Of a DNA stretch of 40,722 nt, positions 26,828-35,925 are shown in pieces. This stretch comes from Thermoguttaceae bacterium (GTDB lineage Bacteria; Planctomycetota; Planctomycetia; Pirellulales; Thermoguttaceae), in contig JAGBDD010000246.1 in assembly GCA_017937685.1 (NCBI GenBank), forward strand, positions 1-40,722. Direction: 5' to 3'. The notes below the pieces were generated by a model. The model did no database searches, was not told where the DNA came from, and saw only the letters and a list, made by a program, of their open reading frames with translations. Both the position numbers and the translations under genes were made by a program. Each line of letters starts with the position of its first letter. The stretch's first letter is position 1.

Positions 26828-27493
26828 TTAGAAAACGGGTTCGAAGGGAACGGGTTCGAAGGGAACGGGTTCGAAGGGAAGGGGCGCGTTTGGGGTGAGG
26901 GTGAGGCCCGATCCGAAATTGTATTTTAGGCATTCCTTGATTGTTTCGCGATGACAGGTCGGACAGAAACCGGTTCCGCTACAGGTCGGACACTGGAAGC
27001 CGGAGTAAAAGGACGACGCGCCGGAGTCGCCGGTGCCGCCGCAGACGTAACAGAATCCTTGACCGCCGCAAAGACGGCAGGGAACGGGGAACGGATTCTT
27101 AGTTTGGGTTTTGTCGACGGGCGAGGAGCCTATTCCCATTGGCGCGGCGTCCGAGGAACCTATTCCCATTGGCGCGGCGTTCGAGGAACCTATTCCCATT
27201 GGCGCGGCGTTCGAGGAACCTATTCCTATTGGCTCGGAGGTGCGAGCGCGGTGAACGGCGTTTCCTACGCAGAGCGCCAAGAGGAGCGCGACGAGGGGCA
27301 ACGCGAATAAATAACGTTTATTGGAGCTTGGGAAGCGAGCGTTGTTGGGAAAATCGTTGACGTTATAATTGGGGTTGGGATTGTTGTTGCCGGGGGAGAA
27401 TTGATATTGTTGATATTGTTGGTGTTGTGGGGGGGCGGAAAAATTGCGAACGATTCGATGGACATCGTTGTTGTTGCCGTTGGGGCCGAACAT
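26828..27493 (-). CDS. Membrane-anchored CxxCxGxG cysteine-rich protein with tandem repeats
   Basis: A 221-residue protein without a known family. Residues 1-58 are rich in Asn, Gln and Pro. A membrane helix spans about 60-80 (YLFALPLVALLLALCVGNAV). Next is a linker of four 10-residue repeats (consensus NAAPMGIGSS), encoded by 30-bp DNA repeats. A Cys-rich domain follows with CRLCGGQGFCYVCGGTG and CPTCSGTGFCPTCH: four CxxC knuckles, three of them CxxCxGxG as in the DnaJ zinc finger. The end carries three PFEPV repeats. The Cys domain would lie on the C-terminal side of the helix, most likely outside the cytoplasm if N-in. Zinc or redox binding is inferred. ATG 27493 has AAAGGAA eight bases before it. 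A small relative lies at 28272-28658. Confidence 0.75.
   Translation of the reverse strand: MFGPNGNNNDVHRIVRNFSAPPQHQQYQQYQFSPGNNNPNPNYNVNDFPNNARFPSSNKRYLFALPLVALLLALCVGNAVHRARTSEPIGIGSSNAAPMGIGSSNAAPMGIGSSDAAPMGIGSSPVDKTQTKNPFPVPCRLCGGQGFCYVCGGTGDSGASSFYSGFQCPTCSGTGFCPTCHRETIKECLKYNFGSGLTLTPNAPLPFEPVPFEPVPFEPVF
26835..26879 (-). repeat. Three 15-bp tandem repeats encoding PFEPV
   Basis: ACGGGTTCGAAGGGA occurs three times head to tail on the plus strand, at the 3' end of the cysteine-rich gene; the copies are identical. Confidence 0.9.
27123..27238 (-). repeat. Four 30-bp tandem repeats encoding the NAAPMGIGSS linker
   Basis: Four units start at 27123, 27153, 27183 and 27213 on the plus strand, each beginning GAGGA(A/G)CCTATTCC. 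They differ at a few sites; the last is short. In frame with the protein and not separated by spacers. Confidence 0.92.
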
Positions 27494-27533
27494 AGCGCGT
27501 TCCTTTGTTCTTTATTGTTAGGTTAGTTGACTC

Positions 27534-27956
27534 AGCGTTGGGCTTCGACCGTCGTGCGACCGACGTTCGGGGCGAAATCGCGCCAAGTCTTTAAATAATC
27601 GGCGAAAGAGTACGACTGCAACACCGCGTTTTAAAGCGAGGCGAAGACGCGCGACGGAACCGGGCGCAACGGAGCCGACAAAAACGCCGCCGTCCGCGAT
27701 AGCGAATCGTTGGAGTCTCGCTCGAAACGTTCGAGCGTCGCGTTCGAATAGGTTTGCGCCAAGAGCGCTTCAACAGGGGTAAAGTTGCTTTTTGCTGAAT
27801 TCCATCCGAGGACGTAAACGACGCTTTTCGCATCAATATCGACCGTTTTCTCAGCCGGTTCGTCGTGTTCGCGCGACTTGTTAAACGGCTCGCGCGTCGT
27901 CGGTTTGCGTTAGCGCGAGCGTCGACGCGTCGGCAAACAATCGTTGTAAAAAATAT
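27534..27956 (-). pseudogene. Decayed gene remnant, unknown product
   Basis: On the minus strand, codon usage like the genome's genes runs through this stretch, but in broken frames. One frame gives FADASTLALTQTDDARAV and ends in TAA; a one-base shift near 27880 continues as NKSREHDEPAEKTVDIDAK, VVYVLGWNSAKSNFTPVEAL and RPVPSRVFASL to a TAA at 27631-27633. The same frame then reads NAVLQSYSFADYLKTWRDF to a TGA at 27534-27536. No start codon is apparent. I do not recognise the protein. It lies between the two cysteine-rich genes and downstream of a good promoter. It could also be a fast-diverged leader peptide region, but the two stops and the shift favour decay. Confidence 0.45.
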
Positions 27957-27975
27957 TTACGAGGTTTATTTTGCT

Positions 27976-28003
27976 ATTTTAGTACGCTTCGGAATTTTGT
28001 CAA
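27976..28003 (-). promoter_or_regulatory. Sigma70-type promoter reading toward the decayed gene and 26828-27493
   Basis: On the minus strand a perfect TTGACA (27998-28003) and TAAAAT (27976-27981) are 16 bases apart. It would drive a long leader before the ATG at 27493, or originally the decayed gene. Confidence 0.65.
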
Positions 28004-28271
28004 CCTAGCGTCAACCCGCGACGCTCGTTTTTCGAAAATATAACTCATATTCAAACCGTTTGTCGTTAAAATAAATCGCGTTTAAATCTTCGACTCCGCG
28101 CGTAAAACGCGTATCTCGCGCGGAGCCGTTGATTTTACCGGCTCGCCTCGGACGGAGAGGCAAGGAATGGTCGAAACGGGAACGGGCGCGAGGGAAAGAT
28201 GAAGCTCGCGATTGCCTCGACGCGAGACGGGCGACCGCGTCGGTCTGTTGAAGCTCTTGCGCGGCAATATT

Positions 28272-28658
28272 TTAGTAGTATTTAAATCCTTCGCCGCCGC
28301 ACGCCGGGCATTTGCCGGTTCCGGAACAATGTCGACATTCGTTTTCGCGAGAACGCGGTTCCCAGGCGCCGTAGTCGCCGTTGGTGTAACCGTCGCCCCC
28401 GCAAATAGGGCATTGGCCGGGCGCGTGCGAAACCATCGAAATATTCCAGCAAACGCATTTTTGAGGTTCCTTTTTGGGGGAAGAAGCGACGAGGGAGTCG
28501 ATCGAGCTAACGCCGTAGGGCGTATAACCGCAGTAGGGCGTATAACCGCCGTAGGGCGAATAATTGTAAGACTCGGATTGCTCGGTGCAAGCGGTCGAAC
28601 TTCCGAGGCAGAGGAGCGAGAGTCCGAAAGCGGCGGCGAGGAATTTTTTACGATGCAT
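28272..28658 (-). CDS. Small exported CxxCxGxG cysteine-rich protein
   Basis: A 128-residue protein. Residues 1-24 are a signal peptide (KKFLAAAFGLSLLCLGSSTAC); the Cys at the end suggests a weak lipobox, but S-T-A-C lacks the usual Leu at -3. A Tyr/Pro/Gly repeat (GYTPY-type, three 18-bp units in DNA) precedes a Cys-rich domain with CPICGGDG, CRHCSGTG and CPACGGEG knuckles. This is the same CxxCxGxG pattern as in 26828-27493, ending almost at the C-terminus. Both proteins thus join a variable repeat linker to a DnaJ-like zinc-finger module outside the cytoplasm. ATG 28658 has GGAG eight bases before it. Function unknown; metal binding or disulfide chemistry is possible. Confidence 0.75.
   Translation of the reverse strand: MHRKKFLAAAFGLSLLCLGSSTACTEQSESYNYSPYGGYTPYCGYTPYGVSSIDSLVASSPKKEPQKCVCWNISMVSHAPGQCPICGGDGYTNGDYGAWEPRSRENECRHCSGTGKCPACGGEGFKYY
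28515..28568 (-). repeat. Three 18-bp tandem repeats encoding the GYTPY motif
   Basis: GTAGGGCGTATAACCGC(A/C) occurs twice head to tail on the plus strand, and a third, diverged unit follows; all lie in frame in the small cysteine-rich gene. Confidence 0.85.
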
Positions 28659-28940
28659 TATTGTCTCCGTTGAGAACTGAAGTTAAGTGAAGCGCGAAGG
28701 CGATACAAGTGAAAATCTTTTCGCTTTCAATACAATAGAGGGAACGGAACGGAAAAATTTATCTTATTTTTAGAAATAATTGAAGAATTTTAGCGAGCGT
28801 TGTTAAAAACGCGCCGAAAAAGCGAGACCTTAGGAAAGCGCATTCCCGTGCGGCGTGAAATCGGAACGCGTCGGCGAGGCGCGAGAATCGACGCAACCGT
28901 TAAACTTTGTACGGTTGCGTCGGAAAAGTCGTTGCGACCG

Positions 28941-30374
28941 TTAGAATTGGAAGTAACGGACGGCGTTGTTGTAGCAAATATCGCGGACGATTCCGCCGAT
29001 CCAGTCGAAATCGTTCGGGAGGAGACCCGCTTCCATCTCGCCGCCGAGGAGGTTGCAGAGGATGCGGCGGAAGTACTCGTGCCGAGTGTACGACAGGAAG
29101 GAGCGGCTGTCGGTCAGCATTCCGACGAAAAGGCTCAGCAAGCCCATATTCGACAACGTTTCGAGCTGCTCTTCCATTCCGTTCTTTTGGTCGAGGAACC
29201 ACCAGCCCGCGCCGTACTGCATTTTGCCCGGGAACGAACCGTCGTTGAAGTTGGCGATCAGCGACGCGAGGAGGTAATTCGAGTCCGGATTGAGGTTGTA
29301 AACGATCGTTTTCGGGAGGTTTCCGTCGCGGTCGAGGGCGTCGAGGTAACGGGAAAGCGCGCGTCCGTACGGGCCGTCCGCCATCGAGTCGCACCCGGCG
29401 TCCGGGCCGAGCCGCTTGAAGATTCGCGTCGAGTTGTTCCGCATCGCTCCGATGTGCAGTTGCGACGCCCAATTTTTCTCGGCGTCGAGACGGCCCAAGT
29501 CGGAGAGGAGAACCGACGTCAGCGAAAGCGACTCTTCCGGCGAAACCGGGAAGCCGTGCAAAATTTTCGCGAACGCGCTTTCCAAGTCGCCCTCCGAGAC
29601 CGGCGCCGACCATTCGAACAGCTCGAAACCGCAGTCGGAGAGTCGGCAACCGGCGGCGTCGAAGTAAGCGTGGCGGGCGGAAAACGCGTCGCGCAAACCG
29701 GCGAACGAACGAATCGCGACGCCGGACGCCTCTTCGAGACGGCGCAAATAATCGTTATAATCGGAAACGCCCTCCGCCGTTCCGCAGTTTCTCGGGAACG
29801 CTTTGTCCGGGCGGAAGGTCGGGAGAACGCGAACCGGGAAGCGACCGGCGGCGTTATCTTCGGCGATTCTGCGGTGATCGGCGAGGTCGTCGACCGGATC
29901 GTCGGTCGTGCAAACGAGTTCGACGTTCATTTGACGCATAATGCCGCGCGCCGAGAACTCCGGCTTTTGAAGAAGAGCGTTGCAGGTTTCCCAAATTTCC
30001 GGCGCGGTTTCGGCGTTGAAGTAACGGTCGTTGATTCCGAACGGGCGGTTCAGTTCCAACATCGTCCAATGGAAGAGCGGATTGCGGACTGTTTTGGGCG
30101 AAACTTCCGCCCAACGCGCAAACTTTTCCCAATCGGACGCGTCGCCGGTAACGAAACGCTCGTCGACGCCCGCCGCTCGCAACGCTCGCCATTTGTAGTG
30201 GTCGCCGCCGAGCCAAATTTGCGTCATATTCTCGAAGCGGCGGTCGTCGGCGATTTCGCGCGGCGAAAGATGGCAGTGATAGTCGACGATCGGCATATCG
30301 GCGGCGTACTCGCGGTACAACCGTTCGGCGCTTTTCGTTTGCAGGAGGAAATTTTCGGTAATGAATCGCGGCAT
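28941..30374 (-). CDS. uxaC: Glucuronate isomerase
   Basis: A 477-residue enzyme that converts D-glucuronate to D-fructuronate (and galacturonate to tagaturonate) in the hexuronate pathway. Length fits UxaC (about 470). Recognisable segments: IVDYHCHLSPREIADD with the metal-binding His33 and His35, IWLGGDHYKWRALRAAGV, NPLFHWTMLELNRPFGI, LVCTTDDPVDDLADH, VLPTFRPDKAF, GMLTDSRSFLSYTRHEYFRRILC and a C-terminal DICYNNAVRYF. ATG 30374 follows AAAGG, spaced 8-9 bases. It fits with the secreted DUF4838 and GH78 genes as uronate use, but no other uxa/uxu gene is in the window. PEP carboxykinase lies 464 bp upstream on the same strand. Confidence 0.96.
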   Translation of the reverse strand: MPRFITENFLLQTKSAERLYREYAADMPIVDYHCHLSPREIADDRRFENMTQIWLGGDHYKWRALRAAGVDERFVTGDASDWEKFARWAEVSPKTVRNPLFHWTMLELNRPFGINDRYFNAETAPEIWETCNALLQKPEFSARGIMRQMNVELVCTTDDPVDDLADHRRIAEDNAAGRFPVRVLPTFRPDKAFPRNCGTAEGVSDYNDYLRRLEEASGVAIRSFAGLRDAFSARHAYFDAAGCRLSDCGFELFEWSAPVSEGDLESAFAKILHGFPVSPEESLSLTSVLLSDLGRLDAEKNWASQLHIGAMRNNSTRIFKRLGPDAGCDSMADGPYGRALSRYLDALDRDGNLPKTIVYNLNPDSNYLLASLIANFNDGSFPGKMQYGAGWWFLDQKNGMEEQLETLSNMGLLSLFVGMLTDSRSFLSYTRHEYFRRILCNLLGGEMEAGLLPNDFDWIGGIVRDICYNNAVRYFQF

Positions 30375-30838
30375 AGCGGAAGCCTTTGCGGAATATGACG
30401 ATAAAAACGGGAAAACCGACCAAGCGAACGAAAACGGCGCCGGACGGATAAAATGGAAACGGCGAGGAGGCGCCGCGTTTGTAAGACTCGAACGACCGAA
30501 AAAAGCGAACGGAATCGGAACCGGTCGCGCGGGTCGCGCAAACGCAAGAAATGGAAAAAGCTCCGAACGCTGTTTGACGAATTTAACGCTTATAACGGCG
30601 TTATTCGCTAAAACAACGTTTCGGGGCGCAAAAACTCCGTCGACGCGTTCTTTCGTTTGCTAGCGGTGGAAAGAACGCGCCCAAGGATAAAGTCAAAACC
30701 GGCGAAACGGCTTTGCTTTTTGTCGACTTTAACGATTTTACAACACGGTTAAAACGGTAAAACGTTAAGTCGGAATCGCCGCGCGCTCGGTTAAACGACG
30801 TTTCGTCGAGCGCGGTTTAGGCGATCGTTAGGTCAAAC
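30375..30838. other. Intergenic region between uxaC and pckA
   Basis: A stretch of 464 bp. Just after the pckA stop lies an inverted repeat at 30782-30814 (CGCGCTCG/CGAGCGCG with an inner ACGA/TCGT helix), lacking a T tract; it may be a terminator or transcript-stabilising hairpin. No supported gene; the open frame starting at 30361 overlaps uxaC and has no family features. Confidence 0.55.
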
Positions 30839-32425
30839 TCATTTGCCCGCTTTCGGACCGGCGGCGCAAACTTCCGGAGTCGCTTGGTCGGCGAATTTCG
30901 CGAAGTTTTTGTGGAACGCGGCGGCGAGGTTGGTCGCGGTTTCTTTGTACGCGGCTTTGTCGGCCCAGCTGCTTTCCGGAACGAGAACTTCGCTCGGGAC
31001 GTTCGGGCAGGTCGTCGGAACGGCCAAACCGAAGATTTCGTCGGTAACGAATTCGGCTTTTTCGAGTTCGCCGCTGTGGATCGCGTCGACGATAGCGCGG
31101 GTGAATTTGATCGACATACGTTTCGCGCCGCTCGCGGCCGAACCGCCGGCCCAACCGGTGTTGACGAGCCAAACTTTGGAGCCGTATTTCTTCATATTTT
31201 CGGCGAGGAGTTCGGCGTATTTCATCGGGTGCCAAACGAGGAAGGCTTCGCCGAAGCAAGCGGAGAAGGTCGGTTGCGGTTCGGTAACGCCGACTTCGGT
31301 GCCGGCGACTTTAGCGGTGTAACCGCTGATGAAGTAGTAACCGGCTTGTTCCGGGGTCAGGCGGCTGACCGGCGGGAGAACGCCGAAGGCGTCGCAGGTG
31401 AGGAAGACGATGTTCTTCGGATGGCCGCCTTGGCAGGGTTCTTTGATGTTTTCGATGTAGTTGATCGGGTACGACGCGCGGGTGTTTTCCGTGATGGCGT
31501 CGGACGCGAAGTCGACTTCGTGCGTTTTTTCGTCGTAAACGACGTTTTCGAGAACCGTGCCGAATTTAATGGCGTTGTAAATTTCCGGTTCGCTTTCGGC
31601 TTTCAGGTTGATGCACTTCGCGTAGCAACCGCCTTCGATGTTGACGACGCCTTCGTTCGTCCAGTAGTGTTCGTCGTCGCCGATGAGCTTGCGGTTCGGT
31701 TCGGTCGAAAGGGTCGTTTTGCCCGTGCCGGAGAGGCCGAAGAACAAGCAGACGTCGCCGTCTTTACCTTCGTTCGCCGAGCAGTGCATCGAGAGGAAGC
31801 CTTTTTTCGGCATCAGGTAGTTCATAATCGTGAAGACGCCCTTCTTCATTTCGCCGGCGTATTCGGTGCCGAGAATGACGAATTCGCGACGTTCGAACGA
31901 GAGGTCGACGCTCGTCGGGGTCGTGAGGGATTCGGTCGTCGGGTCGGCTTTGAATTGACCGGCGTTGAAGACGACGAAGTCCGGTTCGCCGAAGTTGGCG
32001 AGTTCTTCTTCGGTCGGACGGATGAGCATATTGTGCATAAAGAGCGCGTGGTAGGCGCGAGCGCAAATGATGCGAACCTTAATGCGGTTTTCTTTGTCCC
32101 AACCGCCGAACGCGTCGACGACGTAGAGGTGGTCGCGGGTGTTCAGGTAGTCGATGGCGCGGCTGCGGTTTTGGAGGAACGCGGCGTCCGGCATTTCAAT
32201 GTTGACGGAACCCCACCAAATGTCGTTTTCGCTTTCCGGGTTGCGGACGACGCGCTTGTCCTTGGGGGAGCGGCCCGTTTTCTTGCCGGAGAGGTTCATC
32301 AAAGCGCCCGCCGAGCTGATCGCCGCTTTTTCGTAGGTGAGGGCGTCTTCGTAGAGTTGGGCCGGGGAGGCGTTGCGGAAAACTTTGGAGACGGTAATGC
32401 CGTATTGAGTCAAGTCAAAGCTCAT
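30839..32425 (-). CDS. pckA: Phosphoenolpyruvate carboxykinase (ATP)
   Basis: A 528-residue cytoplasmic enzyme for oxaloacetate + ATP to PEP + CO2 + ADP, or the reverse in fermenting gut bacteria. Family motifs: RSPKDKRVV (substrate Arg), LMPKKGFLSMHCSANEG, the P-loop GLSGTGKT at residues 230-237, IGDDEHYW (metal site), and NTGWAGGSAASGAKRMSIKFTRAI near the C-terminus. The length is right for the ATP type. The frame is open 54 codons further upstream, but ATG 32425 has AGGAAAGG before it and starts the conserved MSFDLTQYGI. Together with malic enzyme it links C4 acids to PEP and pyruvate. Confidence 0.97.
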   Translation of the reverse strand: MSFDLTQYGITVSKVFRNASPAQLYEDALTYEKAAISSAGALMNLSGKKTGRSPKDKRVVRNPESENDIWWGSVNIEMPDAAFLQNRSRAIDYLNTRDHLYVVDAFGGWDKENRIKVRIICARAYHALFMHNMLIRPTEEELANFGEPDFVVFNAGQFKADPTTESLTTPTSVDLSFERREFVILGTEYAGEMKKGVFTIMNYLMPKKGFLSMHCSANEGKDGDVCLFFGLSGTGKTTLSTEPNRKLIGDDEHYWTNEGVVNIEGGCYAKCINLKAESEPEIYNAIKFGTVLENVVYDEKTHEVDFASDAITENTRASYPINYIENIKEPCQGGHPKNIVFLTCDAFGVLPPVSRLTPEQAGYYFISGYTAKVAGTEVGVTEPQPTFSACFGEAFLVWHPMKYAELLAENMKKYGSKVWLVNTGWAGGSAASGAKRMSIKFTRAIVDAIHSGELEKAEFVTDEIFGLAVPTTCPNVPSEVLVPESSWADKAAYKETATNLAAAFHKNFAKFADQATPEVCAAGPKAGK

Positions 32426-33080
32426 TATTTTGGCCTTTCCTAAGGTGGGTTCGACGTCCCGCGAAGTTTCGCCGTCGCAAAACGCGAGAAGAGAAAACGA
32501 CGCGGAAAAGTGTGCGAAAACTAATTTTTGAAACAGACTCCCGTTCCGCCGCCGTCGCGCCTTATGGTTTCGGCGTCGCGTTCTCAAACGCGCCGAAAAA
32601 AGCGCGGCGGTGAAATCGGACGTTGAGTCGACGGCGTTCGCGCTTGAAACTCCGCGACCCGACCGGCGCCGGAGGGGGAACGGAGGAAAAGCGTATCGAT
32701 TCCGTACTCAAACACTCGCGATTATAACGGATTTTTTAGAAACGAATAGCCCCCGAAAGGCGACATTTTCCTTTTTTCCTCATTTTTATCGAATTTTTTT
32801 ATTTTTAACGTCTTTTCCGCGGCGCTTGGAACTTTAAAACGGGGCGCGACGCCGGAAACGCAATCCCAAAAGCGCCTTTCTTTCGAAGCGTTCTCGCCTA
32901 AAAAACGACGACGAAACGCGGACGACCGACCGATTTTTTTCGCCTTTTTTTCTATTTTAGCGTCGCGACGTCTTTATTAATCTACATTGACGTATTATTA
33001 TTTAAGAGGCGAGGCGCGGAGCGGCTTCCGGGCGGCGCGACGGCGTCCGTTATCACTATTATCGAGCAAAAAGACGAACA
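32426..33080. other. Long divergent intergenic region between pckA and ftsH
   Basis: Holds 655 bp without a supported gene. AT-rich blocks occur at about 32740-32815 and 32935-33010, unlike the surrounding sequence. Promoters for both genes must lie here. The 75-codon frame at 32610 starts with GTG and shows no family features. Confidence 0.55.
32721..32726 (-). promoter_or_regulatory. -10 element upstream of pckA
   Basis: A perfect TATAAT on the minus strand about 295 bp before the pckA ATG. No good -35 is 16-18 bases upstream, so this may be an activator-dependent promoter or chance. Confidence 0.35.
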
Positions 33081-35459
33081 ATGAACATAAATTCTTCTCA
33101 ACGTCCTAATGACGTCGCCGCGTCCGACGAATCGACGAGCGTCGACGCGCGACGCGTTCCGGACGACGCTTTGCGAGCGTCCGAGGAAAACGAACGCTTT
33201 AACGTCGAGCGCGATAAGAAGCGCAAACGCGACTTCGAACCGTTCGGGCGAAAAGGAAGCGCGGCGCGCTCCGGCGACGACGGCGGAAACTCCTTTTGGG
33301 CCGTTTTAATCGTTGTATTTTCGCTAATTTTCCTTTGGAACGCGATTTACGAGCCGCCGCGTTGCGAAATTCCGCTCGGAAAGTTGATCGAGTTGATCGA
33401 GATGGGCGCGCCGGGAGCCGCTCAAAGCGCCGAAGACGCCGAGATTGCGTCCGACGCCGGTTCTTCGCGGATTGCGGAACCGGCAAAGTCGGCGGAATCG
33501 GAAAAGACGCGATCGCAACGGACGGTCGAGGGGGGGGGCGCTTCCGTCGAACCGGCAAACGCGGACGATTCTGCGGAAACGGCGAAGGCGGTAAAAACGA
33601 AAAAATCGCCGCAAAACGCGCCGTCGATTATCGTCGAGGAGGGGGAAGGGAAGAAACGGAAGAAAGTTAGATACTCCGAACTTGCCGATCTTCGCGTCGG
33701 CGCGCACGAGATTTCCGGAACCGCGACGCGAGAAATTTTGGAGAGCGCCGACGGAAAAACGCCGGAAAAACCGAGAAAAAAAGTCGACTTTTATTCCGGG
33801 CGGCAAGGGCTCGACGTCGACGCGGATTACTTCTTCGATTTGCTAAGGAAATCCGGTTATACCGATTTTGCGGCGGAAGGTTCGCCCGGTTTTATGCAGA
33901 ATTACGGCGCGTCGTTTCTGACGATGTTGCTTTTAATCTTCATATTCCTTTATTTCTTGCGGCGAATGGGGGCGGGCGTCGGCGCCTTTGCGCGCAATCG
34001 CGGCGTTTTGGTCGCGCCGGAGGACGTCGACGTTACTTTCAACGACGTCGCGGGCGTCGACGAGGCGCTCGAAGAGTTGCGCGAGTTCGTCGAATTTTTG
34101 CGGACGCCGGAAAAATTTCAGGCGCTCGGCGGACGCATTCCGAAGGGCGCGCTTCTCGTCGGGCCGCCGGGCACCGGAAAAACGCTCCTTGCGAAGGCGG
34201 TCGCGGGGGAGGCGGGCGTTCCGTTTTTCAGCCTTTCCGGCTCCGATTTCGTCGAGCTTTACGCGGGCGTCGGGGCGGCGCGGGTTCGCGATTTGTTCGA
34301 ACAGGCGGAAAAGTCGTCCCCTTGCATCGTCTTCATCGACGAACTGGACGCGCTCGGTAAGTCGCGAACCGGCGGGGTTTACGGCGGCGGACACGACGAG
34401 CGAGAGCAAACGCTCAACGCGCTTCTCGTCGAGATGGACGGGTTCGGAACGAACTCCGGAACGATCGTAATGGCCGCGACGAACCGCCCGGAGATTCTCG
34501 ACTCGGCGTTGCTCCGCTCGGGCCGCTTCGACCGCCAGATTCTCGTCGACCGCCCGGACGCGCGGGGACGCGAGGAGATTTTGCGGATTCACGCGAAGAA
34601 CGTCAAACTCGACCCGACGCTCGATTTGCGGGAGATCGCCGCGTTGACCGCCGGTTTCGTCGGCGCCGATTTGGCCGCGTTGACGAACGAAGCCGCGTTG
34701 CTCGCCGCGCGGGCCGGAAAGTTAGCCGTTACTAAAGAAGAATTTGGCGAAGCGATCGAACGCGTCGCGACCGGGCTTGAAAAGAAGCGGCGCGTCATTT
34801 CGGAAAAGGAAAAAGTTAGAGTCGCCTATCACGAGTGCGGCCACGCGCTGACGGCGGACGCGATTCCGGGAACCGATCCGGTGCATAAAATTTCGATTAT
34901 TCCTCGCGGCTTGGCGGCGCTTGGGTACACTTGGCAGCGTCCGGACGACGAACGCTATTTGACGACGCGAGCCGAGTTGATCGCCCAAATGCAGACGCTC
35001 CTTGCCGGAACGATCGCGGAAGAGCTGATTTTCGGCGACGTGTCGACCGGAGCGCAAAACGACTTGGAGCGGGCGACCGAAATTGCGCGGCGGATGACGA
35101 CCGTTTACGGGATGAGTCGGCTCGGTCGCGTCGCGTTTCGAACGGCGAACGACTCGTTTCTCGACTCGGGCGGGTTCGCCGGGCGCGAGTACGGCGAGCG
35201 AACCGCTTGGGAAATCGACCGGGAAGTGAAGTCGCTCGTCGACGAAGCCGCCGAAAAAGCGCGTCAAATTCTTGTCGAGCGGAAAGATTTGCTCGTCGAG
35301 GTCGCGAATCGGCTTCTTGAAAAGGAAACGATGACCGGCGACGAGTTGCGCGAAATCGTCGACGCTTGGACGGCGAAGGCGGAAAAGTTGGCGCGACCGG
35401 AAGAAACGGCGAAAACGGAAAATCCGGACGGCGCGGACTCGGCGGCGGAGTCGGTTTAA
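33081..35459 (+). CDS. ftsH: ATP-dependent zinc metalloprotease FtsH
   Basis: A 792-residue membrane-bound AAA+ protease that degrades misfolded and regulatory proteins. The basic, charged N-terminal segment is about 70 residues long. The first helix is [19 protein letters not shown] (about 73-91). A long Ser/Ala/Glu/Lys-rich periplasmic part follows, and the second helix is [14 protein letters not shown] (about 278-292). The AAA domain has Walker A GPPGTGKT (361-368), Walker [13 protein letters not shown], and SRH segments [21 protein letters not shown]. The peptidase site is HECGH (His584, Glu585, His588) with the third ligand Asp661 in QNDLERAT. The usual HEAGH has Cys in place of Ala here. 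The N-terminal and periplasmic parts are longer than in E. coli FtsH. A run of nine G (33530-33538) lies in the linker. ATG lacks a clear Shine-Dalgarno. Confidence 0.96.
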   Translation: MNINSSQRPNDVAASDESTSVDARRVPDDALRASEENERFNVERDKKRKRDFEPFGRKGSAARSGDDGGNSFWAVLIVVFSLIFLWNAIYEPPRCEIPLGKLIELIEMGAPGAAQSAEDAEIASDAGSSRIAEPAKSAESEKTRSQRTVEGGGASVEPANADDSAETAKAVKTKKSPQNAPSIIVEEGEGKKRKKVRYSELADLRVGAHEISGTATREILESADGKTPEKPRKKVDFYSGRQGLDVDADYFFDLLRKSGYTDFAAEGSPGFMQNYGASFLTMLLLIFIFLYFLRRMGAGVGAFARNRGVLVAPEDVDVTFNDVAGVDEALEELREFVEFLRTPEKFQALGGRIPKGALLVGPPGTGKTLLAKAVAGEAGVPFFSLSGSDFVELYAGVGAARVRDLFEQAEKSSPCIVFIDELDALGKSRTGGVYGGGHDEREQTLNALLVEMDGFGTNSGTIVMAATNRPEILDSALLRSGRFDRQILVDRPDARGREEILRIHAKNVKLDPTLDLREIAALTAGFVGADLAALTNEAALLAARAGKLAVTKEEFGEAIERVATGLEKKRRVISEKEKVRVAYHECGHALTADAIPGTDPVHKISIIPRGLAALGYTWQRPDDERYLTTRAELIAQMQTLLAGTIAEELIFGDVSTGAQNDLERATEIARRMTTVYGMSRLGRVAFRTANDSFLDSGGFAGREYGERTAWEIDREVKSLVDEAAEKARQILVERKDLLVEVANRLLEKETMTGDELREIVDAWTAKAEKLARPEETAKTENPDGADSAAESV

Positions 35460-35861
35460 CGCGTTAATAATTAATAAGGGCGAAATCGCCGTTTCGCTTG
35501 GCGGGCGACGTCGCGGTGATTTAACGTTTTTAAACTTTAAGACGGCGCGTAGGGGGTAAACGGAGCTTTAGCTCGACAACGAAGTCGGGCATAAGGCGTC
35601 GATTTTTCCGTTTGAAAAGCGGAAACAACGTTTTCGATTTTGTCGAAAAAACGTATGAGAAAGCGCAAACATCCGAGAAATAACGAATTACAAGACGCGT
35701 CGTCGGTTTTGGCGCGGCGACGACGCGCCTTGGTAAAAACAGAAGACGAATTGGGGTAACCAGCCGATATTTATCGACTTAGCGGCGAATTTCTTGGCTC
35801 TTTCGTTCGCCGCGTTTGTCGGAACGATTCTAACGCGGCGGCGTTTTCTTTCTTCTTGTTA
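35460..35861. other. Intergenic region between ftsH and the IS element
   Basis: A stretch of 402 bp ending at the IS target site. It contains a perfect 10-bp inverted repeat (CGCGTCGTCG, 35696-35705, with 35718-35727) without a T tract. It also has a 34-codon frame from an ATG at 35654 with no ribosome binding site. Nothing here resembles the missing N-terminus of the subtilase on the other side of the IS. Confidence 0.5.
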
Positions 35862-35890
35862 GGGAGTGTTGTTATAATTTATTCCCCCAC

Positions 35891-35919
35891 TTGCGCAACC
35901 GTTGCGAATATGGTATAAT
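35891..35919 (+). promoter_or_regulatory. IS-borne transposase promoter
   Basis: TTGCGC and a perfect TATAAT are 17 bases apart, just before ATG 35926, leaving almost no leader. The second IS copy keeps the same elements and spacing (40246-40274). Confidence 0.65.
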
Positions 35920-35925
35920 GCGCGT

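Noticed and set aside
27123..27238. Regular repeats that might suggest a CRISPR array
   Set aside because: The units are head to tail without spacers and lie in frame inside a protein gene as a 10-residue repeat.
28082..28267. 61-codon minus-strand frame next to the small cysteine-rich gene
   Set aside because: It starts at TTG without a Shine-Dalgarno and has no recognisable sequence.
28800..30398. 532-codon open frame on the plus strand opposite uxaC
   Set aside because: It is antisense to a clear UxaC protein. Its residues are Arg/Val/Glu-rich without any domain, as expected from the NCG/GAC/GTC codon pattern read backwards.
30361..30663. 100-codon plus-strand frame between uxaC and pckA
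   Set aside because: It overlaps the uxaC start, has no ribosome binding site and its Arg/Gly/Lys-rich translation has no family features.
30884..32443. 519-codon open frame on the plus strand opposite pckA
   Set aside because: Shadow of PEP carboxykinase; low-complexity translation and no ribosome binding site.
35654..35758. 34-codon frame between ftsH and the IS
   Set aside because: No ribosome binding site, and a strong hairpin lies inside it; too short to support alone.
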